From NCBI GenBank assembly GCA_964618215.1, contig CAZTZE010000049.1, positions 1 to 24,063 on the forward strand: DNA of 24,063 nt, read 5' to 3'. Positions 1 to 7,754 of this stretch are shown piece after piece (the first letter of the stretch is position 1; each line of letters begins with the position of its first letter). The notes beneath the pieces are model-generated. The model made no database searches. It was not told where the DNA came from and was given only the letters and a program-made list of their open reading frames with translations. The stretch is from CG2-30-58-95 sp964618215. Its GTDB lineage: Bacteria; Chloroflexota; Anaerolineae; Anaerolineales; Villigracilaceae. The position numbers and the translations under genes were made by a program.

Positions 1-810
1 GACCGCCATCCCACCGTGCACCTCCTCCACCCCGTCCAGGAATTCGGCCGCGCTCTGGATGCGCCGGTTCGGGTCGGGATGCAGGCACTTGGCGACCAGC
101 TCGTCCAGCTCAGGAGGCAGGCCGGGGCGCAGGCGGCTGGGGTAGAAGTCCGCCATTGTGGGCGTCTTTCCCGCCGCAGCCTTCGCATCCGGGTCCTTGC
201 CGGTCAGTGTCGTGAACAAGACCGCGCCCAGCGAGTAGAAATCTGTGCGGGCATCAGGCTGGCCTCCCCGCAGCAATTCGGGGGCGTGACAGGAGCGGGC
301 CTTGATCTTGCCCGCCGCCAGCAGTTCCCCGATGTTCAGCCCCTGCGCCACGCCCAGGTCGGTCACGCGGAGAACAGCATCCGGGGTAAGCAGCAGGTTT
401 TCCGGATCGAATACCCCTTGGAACACACCCTGCCTGTGCAGCGCCTCCAGGTATTCCCCCAACTGGCGGGCAATATCCAGAGCCAGGTCGAGCGGCAGGC
501 CGTTCCCGCCCGCGATCATTTCGGCCAGCGGCGTGCCCTCGATGCTTTCCTGAACGAAGACAGCCTGCTGTTTATATTCACCGCGATCGAGAACCTTGAC
601 CAACTGGGGGGATTCCAGGCGCGAGAGCGCCCGGTAGATGATCTCGTAGCGGGCCAGGAATTCACCTGCCGGGGCAATCTCCGGTTTGATCAGGGTGGAA
701 ACAACCGCTTCGCCTTTTTGAATGATCTTTCCCCGGTATCGGATGAACGTATCAGTATCCTGGATTTGCTCGCCCAGCGTGTATTTTCGTAATATCGTTG
801 CTTCAGTCAC
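1..810 (-). CDS. Ser/Thr protein kinase-fold protein, predicted pseudokinase (3' end beyond window)
   Basis: The 270 visible codons match a bacterial Hanks-type kinase domain through both lobes: a beta3/alphaC region (residues about 30-60), a catalytic-loop region ending in PEN (136-138), DLG (151-153), an APE motif and a DFYSLGAVLF helix-F segment. Key catalytic residues are missing. The VAIK lysine is replaced (VVST, Thr39). HRDLK is replaced by QGVFD (131-135), so the catalytic Asp is Val133 and the following Lys is Asp135. There is no Gly-rich loop after residue 10. I therefore infer a pseudokinase or scaffold, although the DLG Asp and catalytic-loop Asn remain. The start is GTG at 810, with GAGGAG 10 nt upstream; it lies 4 nt after the stop of the FHA gene, so the two are probably co-transcribed. 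Any C-terminal sensor or membrane region lies outside the window. Confidence 0.85.
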   Translation of the reverse strand, partial: MTEATILRKYTLGEQIQDTDTFIRYRGKIIQKGEAVVSTLIKPEIAPAGEFLARYEIIYRALSRLESPQLVKVLDRGEYKQQAVFVQESIEGTPLAEMIAGGNGLPLDLALDIARQLGEYLEALHRQGVFQGVFDPENLLLTPDAVLRVTDLGVAQGLNIGELLAAGKIKARSCHAPELLRGGQPDARTDFYSLGAVLFTTLTGKDPDAKAAAGKTPTMADFYPSRLRPGLPPELDELVAKCLHPDPNRRIQSAAEFLDGVEEVHGGMAV

Positions 811-814
811 AGGC

Positions 815-1237
815 TTATTTCTCCTCGATGATGAACTCGAATTCGGTGTTCCCAAGCCTGACCCTGTCGCCGTGCTTTATGAGGATCGGCTGCTGGATCA
901 TCTCGTTATTTACAAAGGTGTGGTTGGCCGAGCCGAGATCGCGCAGAAGAAACTCCCGGCCAAACATTTCGAGGCTGGCGTGCTGGCGGGACATGCGCGG
1001 ATCGCGAATGATGATGTCGGCATTCTCCCTGCCGATCACCTGCTTTTGGGTAAGTTTGTAGCGCTGGCCGGCGCGCTCACCCGACCTGAGGATCAGATAG
1101 GCATTGGGAGACTGATCGGGCGCAGTCTCGACCCCGGCCTGGGTGGCGGCGAATACATCCACTTCCTGCGCATCCGCTTTCTCGACAGGCGCGCCGCAGG
1201 CCGGGTATTCATCTGGGAACGAGGCTTCATGGGACAT
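815..1237 (-). CDS. Small FHA-domain protein
   Basis: This 140-residue soluble protein has one C-terminal forkhead-associated (FHA) domain at about residues 47-138. The phosphothreonine-binding signature is intact: GR (69-70), SRQH (83-86) and an Asn in LGSANHTFVNN (about 105). FHA domains bind phospho-Thr peptides, usually made by Hanks-type kinases. The first 45 residues are acidic and low in complexity, with a lone PACGAP that resembles half of a zinc ribbon; the second cysteine pair is absent. The gene sits between the FHA/ABC transporter (44 nt upstream) and the kinase-like gene (4 nt downstream), so it may be an adaptor for that set. Its ribosome binding site is weak. The family assignment is secure; the role is inferred. 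Confidence 0.9.
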   Translation of the reverse strand: MSHEASFPDEYPACGAPVEKADAQEVDVFAATQAGVETAPDQSPNAYLILRSGERAGQRYKLTQKQVIGRENADIIIRDPRMSRQHASLEMFGREFLLRDLGSANHTFVNNEMIQQPILIKHGDRVRLGNTEFEFIIEEK

Positions 1238-1281
1238 TTTTTCGTGATCTTTGTGTAACTTCGTGGAATGGTTTTTGGGAG

Positions 1282-4200
1282 TTACAGCGTATCCTTCCGT
1301 TTCTGCAAACCCAAAATGGCAAAGAACATCACCGCGATCTGGATGCCCAGGATCAGCCAGCGGTCGCTTCCGCTGCCATAAAAGGCGCGGCCGTAGCGGG
1401 TCATGATGGTGCTGAGGATGTTCTCCGCCGCGCCGATGGCTTTCTGCCGGTTGCGCTGCCAGTCGGCGAGATCGTTGCCATACTGGTCAATTTCACCGGA
1501 GTAATCATCGAATTGCTGCTCGCTGGCATCGGAGTAGGACTCCATGGCCTGCTGCTGCGTATCCAGATACTGGCTGAACTGTTCCTGGGAGGCGTCGTAA
1601 TATGCGCTCATCTGATCGGAGCGCGATTCGAAATATGTGTTGTTTTGCGCCACGCTGTCATCGCGGTACTGATCGAGTTGGTAGAGCAGAATGGGCGTCG
1701 GCAACGGCGTCGGGGAAGGATAGGGCGTCGGCGTGGGCAGGCGCGTCGGGGTCGCCACCGGTGTGGGGGTGGGCAAACGGTCCGGTTGGAGCGGTTCCTG
1801 CGGTTCCGCCTGGTTGAGGGCCAGTTTGGCGACATCATCGTAATACTCTGGAGAGAACAGGCCGGGAATGCCCGGACAATCCTGGAACAGGTACGTTCCC
1901 ATACAGGGACATCCGGGCTGGTTCTTCTCTTCCTCTGTCAGCGCGCTACGCTGTTCCTTGGGCAGCGCCCAGCACTCGTCGCGCGTCAGGAGTTCGCCCA
2001 TGCCGGTCGTGTTGACAAAAGCCTCGAAAGTCCAGCGCGCCGGGGTGATGTAACTGACCAGCTCGCCCAGCGGCACCTCCTCGAGCGGAATCAGCACGCC
2101 CGTGTAGAGGAATTGCGGCACGATCACCGCGATCAGAGCGATCAGGGCCGCGTTCTGGTTGGGGACAGCGGCCGAGATCACCAGTCCCAGCAGGTAGCCG
2201 GAGAGGATGCCCAGAACGATGGTGATGAACAATGCGCCATAGATCCCCGCGCTCGCCGCCGGCGGGTGGACCAGCAGGGTCACGATGAGTAAAATGACTC
2301 CGCCCTGGTAGAGAGACATCACAAAGCCCATCCACAATTTCGAGAATACATAGGGAAGGATCTTCAACCCAACGGCGCGCTCCCGCTTGTAGATATCCGC
2401 CTCCTTGATGATCTCGCGCACGCTGGTCATGGCGCCCACCAGCAAGGCCACGATGGCGGTCATGAACCACATGCCCATCACGTTATTCATGCTACCGTTG
2501 ACTTCGTCGAAAATATTCCTGCCCCAGATGAAGTTCATCAAGCCCAACACCGGCGCCAGAGCCAGCATCATAGTCAGCGATACCTTATCCTGGAATAGGA
2601 TCTTCAGGTTGCGCGCCGAGAGGATCTGCAACTGCTTGAGGGCGGAGGTCTTTTGCGCCTGCTTCTGGGAGGGAGCGGCCGCCTTGGCTTTGCGCGGCTT
2701 GGCGGCTTCGGCCGGCTGCGCGGCTTCCAGTTCGCCTTTCACCGGCTTGCAGTATTTGCTCGCCTTGAATCGCTCCGCCCATTCCTGCGGCGTTCCCCGC
2801 TCGCGATCGGTCAGCAGGCGGTAGATCTCGTCGAACTCCATCTCCTTTTCCAGCCGTTCGCGGGGTGTGCGGTAGGCGTCGAAATGCGCCAGCGCATCTT
2901 CCGGTGCGCCGAAATAGACCAAGTATCCGCCCGTCCCCAGGATGATAACCTTGTCGCACAGCATGACGTTCTTGGTCGTATGGGTGACGATGATGATTGT
3001 GCGCCCCTGGTCGGACAGGCGCCGCAGCAGGCGCATCATCTCGTACTCGGTGCCGGGGTCGAGGCCGCTGGTGGGTTCGTCCAGGAAGAACAGGCGCGGG
3101 CGGGTGAGCAGTTCGACGCCGATCGAGACGCGCTTCAACTGGCCGCCCGACAGGCGTGAGATGGGTATATCCTTGCGCTCCAACAGGCCCAGGTCTTTGA
3201 GCGTCTGTTCGACAACAGCCCGCCGTTCTTCCGGCGAGGTATCCGCCGGCAGGCGCAGCTGGGCGGAGTAATCCAGCGCCATGTACGGCGTGAGTTCCAT
3301 GTGGACAATATCCCGCTGCGGCACGTAGCCGATCTCGTCGCGGAACATGTCGTAGTTATTATACAGGTTGGTGCCGTTGACGAACACCTGGCCGTCGGTG
3401 GCCGGGCGGAAGCCGTTCAACGTATCCAAGAACGTCGTCTTGCCAGAACCGCTCATCCCCACCAGGGCGACGAACTCATTCCCTCCGATGCTCAGATTGA
3501 TGTCTTTGAGCAGGTTCAGACTCTTGGATACCCACTTGTTGATATGAATGGCATCAATGGAGTAACCGGTTTCCGCCTCCATCTGGATGCCCGCCCCTGA
3601 GAATATGAATGCATATGGGCCGACCTTGACCCGGTCCCCCGCCTTGAGCCAGGATTCGCCTTTGATCAAGGTACCGTTCACGTATACGCCGTTGGCGCTC
3701 TGCAGGTCGAGGACGCGGAAGCGCTTGCCCATGCGCTCGAGGACGGCGTGATAGCGGCTGACCGCCGGGTGGTCGAACTGGACGGTGTTCTTCTCGGAAC
3801 GTCCTATGGTGACCCGCTCCTGGCCGCTCAGATCCAGGAAACGGATGTCGGCCAGCATCGAGAGCCGCGTCGCATCCTTCTGAACTGTGGAGAGGACCGC
3901 AGCCTCCTCCGCCTGCGCGGCGACGAACTGCGTACCTAAGCCGGACAGCGCGCCTTTATCCGAAACCTGCGCCTGAACCTGCGCAGAGATCATGAAAGTC
4001 ACTTCGTGGATGATGAATGGCTTGTCAATCTCAACTTGATGCGGTTTCTCCGGCTCGATCTTCTGGCCGTTGACGATCACCCCGTTGGTGGATTTCAGGT
4101 CTGTGACCAGGAATTTGTCACCCTCCACGGTGAGCAGGGCGTGCTGCCGCGAGATGCCCATGGATTTTATCTGCACCTCGCAGCCCGGCTCACGCCCGAT

Positions 4201-4725
4201 GACGAACTCGCCATCGGTCAGGGGCAGGCTTTGGTGAGGTTGTTCCTTGTCACTATAGATCAGGAAATATTTGCGGGCCGGGGGTTTTTCCGGCGCATTG
4301 AACATGAAACTGCCCAGCATGGTCTTATCGGCACTGACGACCGGCAGCGCGCCGGGCAGCACCTCCATTTCGGGATGCAGGACGATCTTTCCCGTTTCTG
4401 CGGCTTCCCCCTTTTGATAAACCCTGACTTCGAACTGGAACCCGGCGATCTTGATGGTCTGTCCCGGTGTGATGGTTATCGCCTTGCGCGGCGGCAGGGG
4501 AACGTCATCCAAAAGGGTGCCATTGGCGGAGCCCAGATCCATCAGCGTGCATTTATCTTGCGCCAGTTCGATCTGTGCATGGCAGCGGGTGACATCGTTT
4601 TCGATCAAGACGATATCACAATCGGGCATCCTGCCGATGATCGTCTTTCCGGTTTTGAGCAGGTATTTCTTTTTCTTTCCGCCTTTGTAAGTGATATCAA
4701 GCAATAATCCTGCAACATCTTTCAT
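1282..4725 (-). CDS. Triple-FHA ABCG-type ABC transporter (fused ATPase and permease)
   Basis: This 1147-residue membrane protein has three N-terminal FHA domains (about 15-100, 155-235, 285-365), each with a GR...H...N signature. An ABC ATPase follows (about 385-600): Walker A GMSGSGKTT, Q-loop YVPQRD, signature LSGGQLKR, Walker B LFFLDEPTSGLD and switch His in VTH. After a Lys/Ala/Pro linker (660-690) come five TM helices of an ABC2 permease (about 700-890), a large non-membrane segment and a last TM near the C-terminus. That segment holds Cys residues (CWAL, CPC, DCPG), a Thr-Pro-rich stretch and a Gln/Tyr/Asp-rich region. Domain order matches ABCG half-transporters; the substrate is unknown. 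The chosen ATG (4725) has AGAGGTG 6 nt upstream and is preferred over an in-frame ATG 14 codons earlier. It heads a likely operon with the FHA protein and pseudokinase. Confidence 0.92.
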   Translation of the reverse strand: MKDVAGLLLDITYKGGKKKKYLLKTGKTIIGRMPDCDIVLIENDVTRCHAQIELAQDKCTLMDLGSANGTLLDDVPLPPRKAITITPGQTIKIAGFQFEVRVYQKGEAAETGKIVLHPEMEVLPGALPVVSADKTMLGSFMFNAPEKPPARKYFLIYSDKEQPHQSLPLTDGEFVIGREPGCEVQIKSMGISRQHALLTVEGDKFLVTDLKSTNGVIVNGQKIEPEKPHQVEIDKPFIIHEVTFMISAQVQAQVSDKGALSGLGTQFVAAQAEEAAVLSTVQKDATRLSMLADIRFLDLSGQERVTIGRSEKNTVQFDHPAVSRYHAVLERMGKRFRVLDLQSANGVYVNGTLIKGESWLKAGDRVKVGPYAFIFSGAGIQMEAETGYSIDAIHINKWVSKSLNLLKDINLSIGGNEFVALVGMSGSGKTTFLDTLNGFRPATDGQVFVNGTNLYNNYDMFRDEIGYVPQRDIVHMELTPYMALDYSAQLRLPADTSPEERRAVVEQTLKDLGLLERKDIPISRLSGGQLKRVSIGVELLTRPRLFFLDEPTSGLDPGTEYEMMRLLRRLSDQGRTIIIVTHTTKNVMLCDKVIILGTGGYLVYFGAPEDALAHFDAYRTPRERLEKEMEFDEIYRLLTDRERGTPQEWAERFKASKYCKPVKGELEAAQPAEAAKPRKAKAAAPSQKQAQKTSALKQLQILSARNLKILFQDKVSLTMMLALAPVLGLMNFIWGRNIFDEVNGSMNNVMGMWFMTAIVALLVGAMTSVREIIKEADIYKRERAVGLKILPYVFSKLWMGFVMSLYQGGVILLIVTLLVHPPAASAGIYGALFITIVLGILSGYLLGLVISAAVPNQNAALIALIAVIVPQFLYTGVLIPLEEVPLGELVSYITPARWTFEAFVNTTGMGELLTRDECWALPKEQRSALTEEEKNQPGCPCMGTYLFQDCPGIPGLFSPEYYDDVAKLALNQAEPQEPLQPDRLPTPTPVATPTRLPTPTPYPSPTPLPTPILLYQLDQYRDDSVAQNNTYFESRSDQMSAYYDASQEQFSQYLDTQQQAMESYSDASEQQFDDYSGEIDQYGNDLADWQRNRQKAIGAAENILSTIMTRYGRAFYGSGSDRWLILGIQIAVMFFAILGLQKRKDTL

Positions 4726-4817
4726 ATTGCACCTCTTGGCTCCTTTTTGCGCTGAGTCGCTTGCCACTGGGCAAGGATGGTCAAGGCGGTCAATGACGAG
4801 GCGACTATTTCAAGGTA

Positions 4818-4846
4818 ATTATACTGGAAAAGTGCTTTGTGATGAA
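4818..4846 (-). promoter_or_regulatory. Putative sigma-70-type promoter for the FHA/ABC operon
   Basis: On the minus strand a perfect TATAAT (4823-4818) is preceded, after a 17-nt spacer, by TTCATC (4846-4841), which matches only 3 of 6 bases of the -35 consensus. It lies about 95 nt upstream of the chosen ATG of the transporter. The -10 is strong and the -35 weak, so the call is moderate. Confidence 0.45.
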
Positions 4847-4971
4847 TGGCACTCGCAGGATGATTTGTACGGCGCTAACTCCCCCGTAGTCACCCAATTA
4901 TTCTTCACTTGCGTCGCTTCGTGGAGAAACTCGTGGCCGGCGCCATCTTCGGCATTGAGCCAGGTGTTCGT
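4819..4971 (-). pseudogene. Possible C-terminal fragment of an enzyme gene (aldehyde dehydrogenase-like tail?)
   Basis: A 50-codon frame between two stops contains the stretch TWLNAEDGAGHEFLHEAT followed by QVKNNWVTTGE. It reads like a real protein tail and loosely recalls the extreme C-terminus of aldehyde dehydrogenase-type proteins. There is no start codon or ribosome binding site, and a TGA lies directly upstream. If genuine it is the remnant of a decayed gene. Its stop codon overlaps the TATAAT assigned to the next operon. The family suggestion is weak. Confidence 0.25.
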
Positions 4972-5072
4972 TCAGAGGAGAGGAAACACTTTCAGGCAAG
5001 GAGCCCGCCCTGAGCTTGAGCCGTTCCGCCGAGTAGGCCTTTGGCAGCGAAGCGCAGGAGCGGCGAAGGGTG

Positions 5073-5100
5073 GAAATTAACAAGTCCCCGGGTGGGGACT
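5073..5100 (-). terminator. Putative intrinsic terminator of the DUF234 ATPase gene
   Basis: A perfect 7-bp stem (AGTCCCC / GGGGACT) with a 4-nt loop lies about 80 nt beyond the stop of the ATPase gene. On the minus strand it is followed by a T-rich run (TGTTAATTT), less uniform than a classical U-tract. Confidence 0.45.
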
Positions 5101-5179
5101 GAGAAATGGGCGATAGACCAAAGACCATCGTCCGTCGTCCGTCGAAGAGCAATCCCCCCGAGAGGACAGAAACAGGGGC

Positions 5180-6574
5180 CTAAACAAAACAGTCCTCGAC
5201 CGTGACCAACTGTATCCCTTCATTCGCAGCCTGTTCCTGCACTGCGGGGGTAAAGCCGGATTTGGCAAACAGAAAGTACAGCGCGCTGTTCCAGCGGCCG
5301 GTTTCCAATAAAGTTTGCGCCTTGCTTTTCAGGTCCTCCAGAACATCGCTCCCCACCGCATTGGCAGACCACTTGCACTCCCCGACCAGGAGCACCTTCT
5401 CGTTATCGCTCACGGCGACAACGTCCATCTCGCCGCTTTGATCCCACCAGGCGCCGATTCGCTCCGGCAGGAAGGGCAAACTTCCCTTACGAGCCAATCG
5501 TGCGATGTATGCTCTTGCCGCTTGCTCGAAAGCATAACCGACGAACTGGTCAAAGGTCGGACGCACGCGCTGCGCCAGAATCCCATCGGCCATACCCAGA
5601 TCCAACGAACCCTGATAAGGGTGAACGTACCGAAACCAGAAACGCAGAAAAGGATCGGCGATATGGTAGATGCCTTTTTTACTTTTATTGGGCTGGCTTT
5701 CCGTCACCGGCACACTGCGATAAATCAGACGCATCTGCTGGAGGAGATCCAGGTAGCGAGCGGTGACCGGGCTATCGCCAACTCCGGCTCCCAAAGCAAT
5801 CTCGTTGAGACGGGTTCGCCCATGGGCGATGGCGCGTAGAATGGAGAAGTAGTTGCGCGGCTCGCGCAGTTCCTCCAGGAGCAGCAGACGCGGTTCAGGA
5901 TAGAGCAGTCCCTGCACGTCCAGGATGTGCCGCCGGATGTTGGCAAAAATATCCACCTGATCAGAGAAGGCTGTCAAATAATAAGGCATGCCTCCCAGCA
6001 CAGCCCAGGCTTCGATCTGTTGGGCAGGCGTGTAGTTGGGAAAGAAGGCCGGCACCGTCGGCAGTTCAAGGGATTCGAGCAGCAAACTTCCGCTTCGACG
6101 GCCATACAGGGGAGCGTTGTACCCCATCACCTCAGTTTCCATCATCCCAATGTAAGAGCCACATAGGATCAGGAGAACCTGTGAATTTCGCAGCGTTTCA
6201 TCCCACACTTTTTGCAGGATGGAAGGGATTGCCTTATTCCCCCCAATCAGGTAGGTAAATTCATCCAGCACAACCACCGGGCGTCCGGGCAGTTCCACCA
6301 GAGCGCGCAAGGCGGCTTCCCAGGAAGGGAAGGTAAAGCCTTCGGGAACCTCGGTGTGGGTAAGACGATAGATTTCCTGTGAAAAAGTCGCCAGTTGATC
6401 GCGATCGGAACTGAGGGTGGCGATAAAGAAAATATGCGGCTTTCCTTCGCAAAATGCTCGCAGCAGTTCCGTTTTTCCGACCCGCCTGCGCCCGTAGAGG
6501 ATGAACAGTTCTGCCCGCCCCGAAGCATAGAGGTTTTCGAGTTGCGACAATTCGGCTTCACGGTTGATGAACAT
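5180..6574 (-). CDS. Archaeal-type P-loop ATPase with C-terminal DUF234 nuclease-like domain
   Basis: This 464-residue protein starts with the FxxRExEL motif of this family. Walker A is GRRRVGKTEL (about 27-36) and Walker B is VVVLDEFTYL (about 100), followed by a sensor-like LILCGS. A winged-helix-like region follows (about 250-330). The C-terminus has EMDVVAV and VGECKWS (about 385-405), the D...ExK pattern of the DUF234 PD-(D/E)xK fold. Such ATPase_2/DUF234 proteins are common in archaea and thermophilic or anaerobic bacteria and have no settled function; DNA processing is often suggested. The ATG at 6574 has AAAAGGA about 7 nt upstream. The gene appears monocistronic, with its own promoter and terminator, and has no toxin-antitoxin-like partner beside it. 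Confidence 0.9.
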   Translation of the reverse strand: MFINREAELSQLENLYASGRAELFILYGRRRVGKTELLRAFCEGKPHIFFIATLSSDRDQLATFSQEIYRLTHTEVPEGFTFPSWEAALRALVELPGRPVVVLDEFTYLIGGNKAIPSILQKVWDETLRNSQVLLILCGSYIGMMETEVMGYNAPLYGRRSGSLLLESLELPTVPAFFPNYTPAQQIEAWAVLGGMPYYLTAFSDQVDIFANIRRHILDVQGLLYPEPRLLLLEELREPRNYFSILRAIAHGRTRLNEIALGAGVGDSPVTARYLDLLQQMRLIYRSVPVTESQPNKSKKGIYHIADPFLRFWFRYVHPYQGSLDLGMADGILAQRVRPTFDQFVGYAFEQAARAYIARLARKGSLPFLPERIGAWWDQSGEMDVVAVSDNEKVLLVGECKWSANAVGSDVLEDLKSKAQTLLETGRWNSALYFLFAKSGFTPAVQEQAANEGIQLVTVEDCFV

Positions 6575-6603
6575 GGCATTTCCTTTTCTAGAAAATACAA
6601 ATT

Positions 6604-6894
6604 GTGATTATTATAATCCAGATTTGTAAATTTGACAGTTCAACTTGTTGGAGAGACGAGACCAAAGCCGCGCGACGCAGGCTCGAGGTCCGCATCGGCA
6701 TCCATAGCCCGATGCGCGGCGAGCCGCACCTCGTCCAGCCGCACGATTGGGGCAATATCTGGGTATACGGCCTGTCCATCCTGTTGACCGGTTACCTGAC
6801 CCACGAGGAATTCTGCCGCCGCGCCAGCCTGCTGCCAGTGGGAAGCCGCGTCTTCCACACAAAGAACCTGTCTGTGCCTATCACCGAATTGTAG
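6604..6894 (+). pseudogene. Unrecognised plus-strand protein fragment
   Basis: A plus-strand frame of 96 codons contains a protein-like stretch from about 6655, including EVRIGIHSPMRGEP, HDWGNIWVYG and LPVGSRVFHTKNL, and ends with TAG at 6894. The codon use looks like that of real genes. The first 15 codons run backwards through the AT-rich ATPase promoter and are unlikely to be coding, and there is no ribosome binding site. I take it as the C-terminal remnant of a lost gene, or a chance frame. I do not recognise the family. Confidence 0.25.
6610..6638 (-). promoter_or_regulatory. Promoter of the DUF234 ATPase gene
   Basis: Minus-strand elements are CTGTCA (6638-6633, 4 of 6) and TATAAT (6615-6610, perfect), with a 17-nt spacer in a strongly AT-rich patch. 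The -10 lies 35 nt upstream of the ATG of the ATPase gene. This is one of the clearest promoters in the window. Confidence 0.65.
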
Positions 6895-6953
6895 CCGTTG
6901 GGGAATCTTTTCGAGCGCGTGCGCGCATGTGAGGCGGGTAAATCGTGTTCTGC

Positions 6954-7047
6954 GATGACGCGGTAGGTCGGTTTGCCAAACCGACCTACATTATTCTTCT
7001 AGATGATGCGGTAAGTCGGATTGGCAATCCGACCAACATTATCCTTC
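6954..7047. repeat. Two tandem 46-nt palindromic (REP-like) repeats
   Basis: Two units (6954-6999 and 7002-7047) share the frame GATGAYGCGGTA...ACATTATYCTTC with a 48-nt period. Unit 1 contains a perfect palindrome at 6963-6989: 13-nt arms GTAGGTCGGTTTG with a central C. Unit 2 contains the same palindrome with a changed core and two arm mismatches (7011-7037). The second unit runs into the response-regulator gene, so its TAA stop (7041-7039) lies inside the repeat. Either hairpin could slow or end transcription, but neither has a U-tract. Confidence 0.85.
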
Positions 7048-7731
7048 CACCGGGGGCATCAGATAACCCAAACCAGAACGGGTGACTATGTGCCTGGGTG
7101 AGTGCGGCTCGTCTTCCACTTTCTGCCGCAGGCGGGCGATGGTGACCCACAGGATTTCTTTATCCGAACGGTACTCCGGCCCCCAAACACTTTCCAGGAG
7201 TTCTTCAGCGGCGAGGATTTTGCCAATATTGTGGGTGAACTGGAGCAGGAGGCGGTACTCCGTCGCCGAAAGGTAAATGGGTTGCTCAGATCGCCAGACT
7301 TCGGCGCGGGCAAGATCAATCTTCAGATTGCCATGCGTGAAATAACGATCCTGTCCGGTTGCGGATACCTGGGCGCGGCGCAGGACGGCCCGCACGCGCG
7401 CCAGCAATTCCATGATTGAGAACGGCTTTACCAGGTAGTCATCCGCGCCGACATCCAGACCGTGGACGCGGTCTTGTTCCTCGCCCTTGGCAGTCAAGAT
7501 GATGATCGGCACGTTAGAATATTGGCGGATGCTCTGACAGACTGAAAATCCATCCATCTGCGGCATCATCACATCCAGCACGATCAAGTCCACCGGATTG
7601 GCTGAAAACATCTCGATGGCCTCTTTCCCATTTTGAGCTGTGATGACCTCATAGCCATCCGTACGCAGGTTGGCTTCCAGCAAACGAAGATAGCGGGGTT
7701 CGTCATCAACGACCAAGATGCTAGTAGGCAT
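7039..7731 (-). CDS. OmpR/PhoB-family response regulator
   Basis: This 230-residue regulator has a receiver domain (1-120) with the acidic pair D9/D10, phospho-acceptor D53 in LIVLDVMMP, T80 and K102 in VKPFS. A C-terminal winged helix (about 135-228) includes LSATEYRLL, ILAAEELLESVWG and the wing GLGYLM. The chosen ATG is the second in frame: GGAGG lies 5 nt before it, while the first (7743) has no such site and would place that Shine-Dalgarno inside the gene. It follows the GAF-like kinase gene by 23 nt and is the last gene of the signalling cluster, making either upstream histidine kinase a likely phosphodonor. Its targets are unknown. Confidence 0.95.
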   Translation of the reverse strand: MPTSILVVDDEPRYLRLLEANLRTDGYEVITAQNGKEAIEMFSANPVDLIVLDVMMPQMDGFSVCQSIRQYSNVPIIILTAKGEEQDRVHGLDVGADDYLVKPFSIMELLARVRAVLRRAQVSATGQDRYFTHGNLKIDLARAEVWRSEQPIYLSATEYRLLLQFTHNIGKILAAEELLESVWGPEYRSDKEILWVTIARLRQKVEDEPHSPRHIVTRSGLGYLMPPVEG

Positions 7732-7754
7732 GGCAACCTCCATTTATTGAGAAA

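Larger units (their letters stand above)
4726..5179. other. Gene-free stretch between the ABC transporter and the DUF234 ATPase
   Basis: This stretch of 454 bases has no credible intact gene. Reading on the minus strand it contains the putative terminator of the DUF234 ATPase gene (about 5073-5100), a possible degraded coding fragment (4819-4971) and a perfect -10 hexamer at 4818-4823 placed to drive the transporter gene. Small open frames on both strands have no family signature and no ribosome binding site. Confidence 0.6.

Noticed and set aside
4898..5152. 84-codon minus-strand frame in the gap before the transporter gene
   Set aside because: Low-complexity Ser/Arg/Leu-rich translation, no ribosome binding site, and it crosses the predicted terminator.
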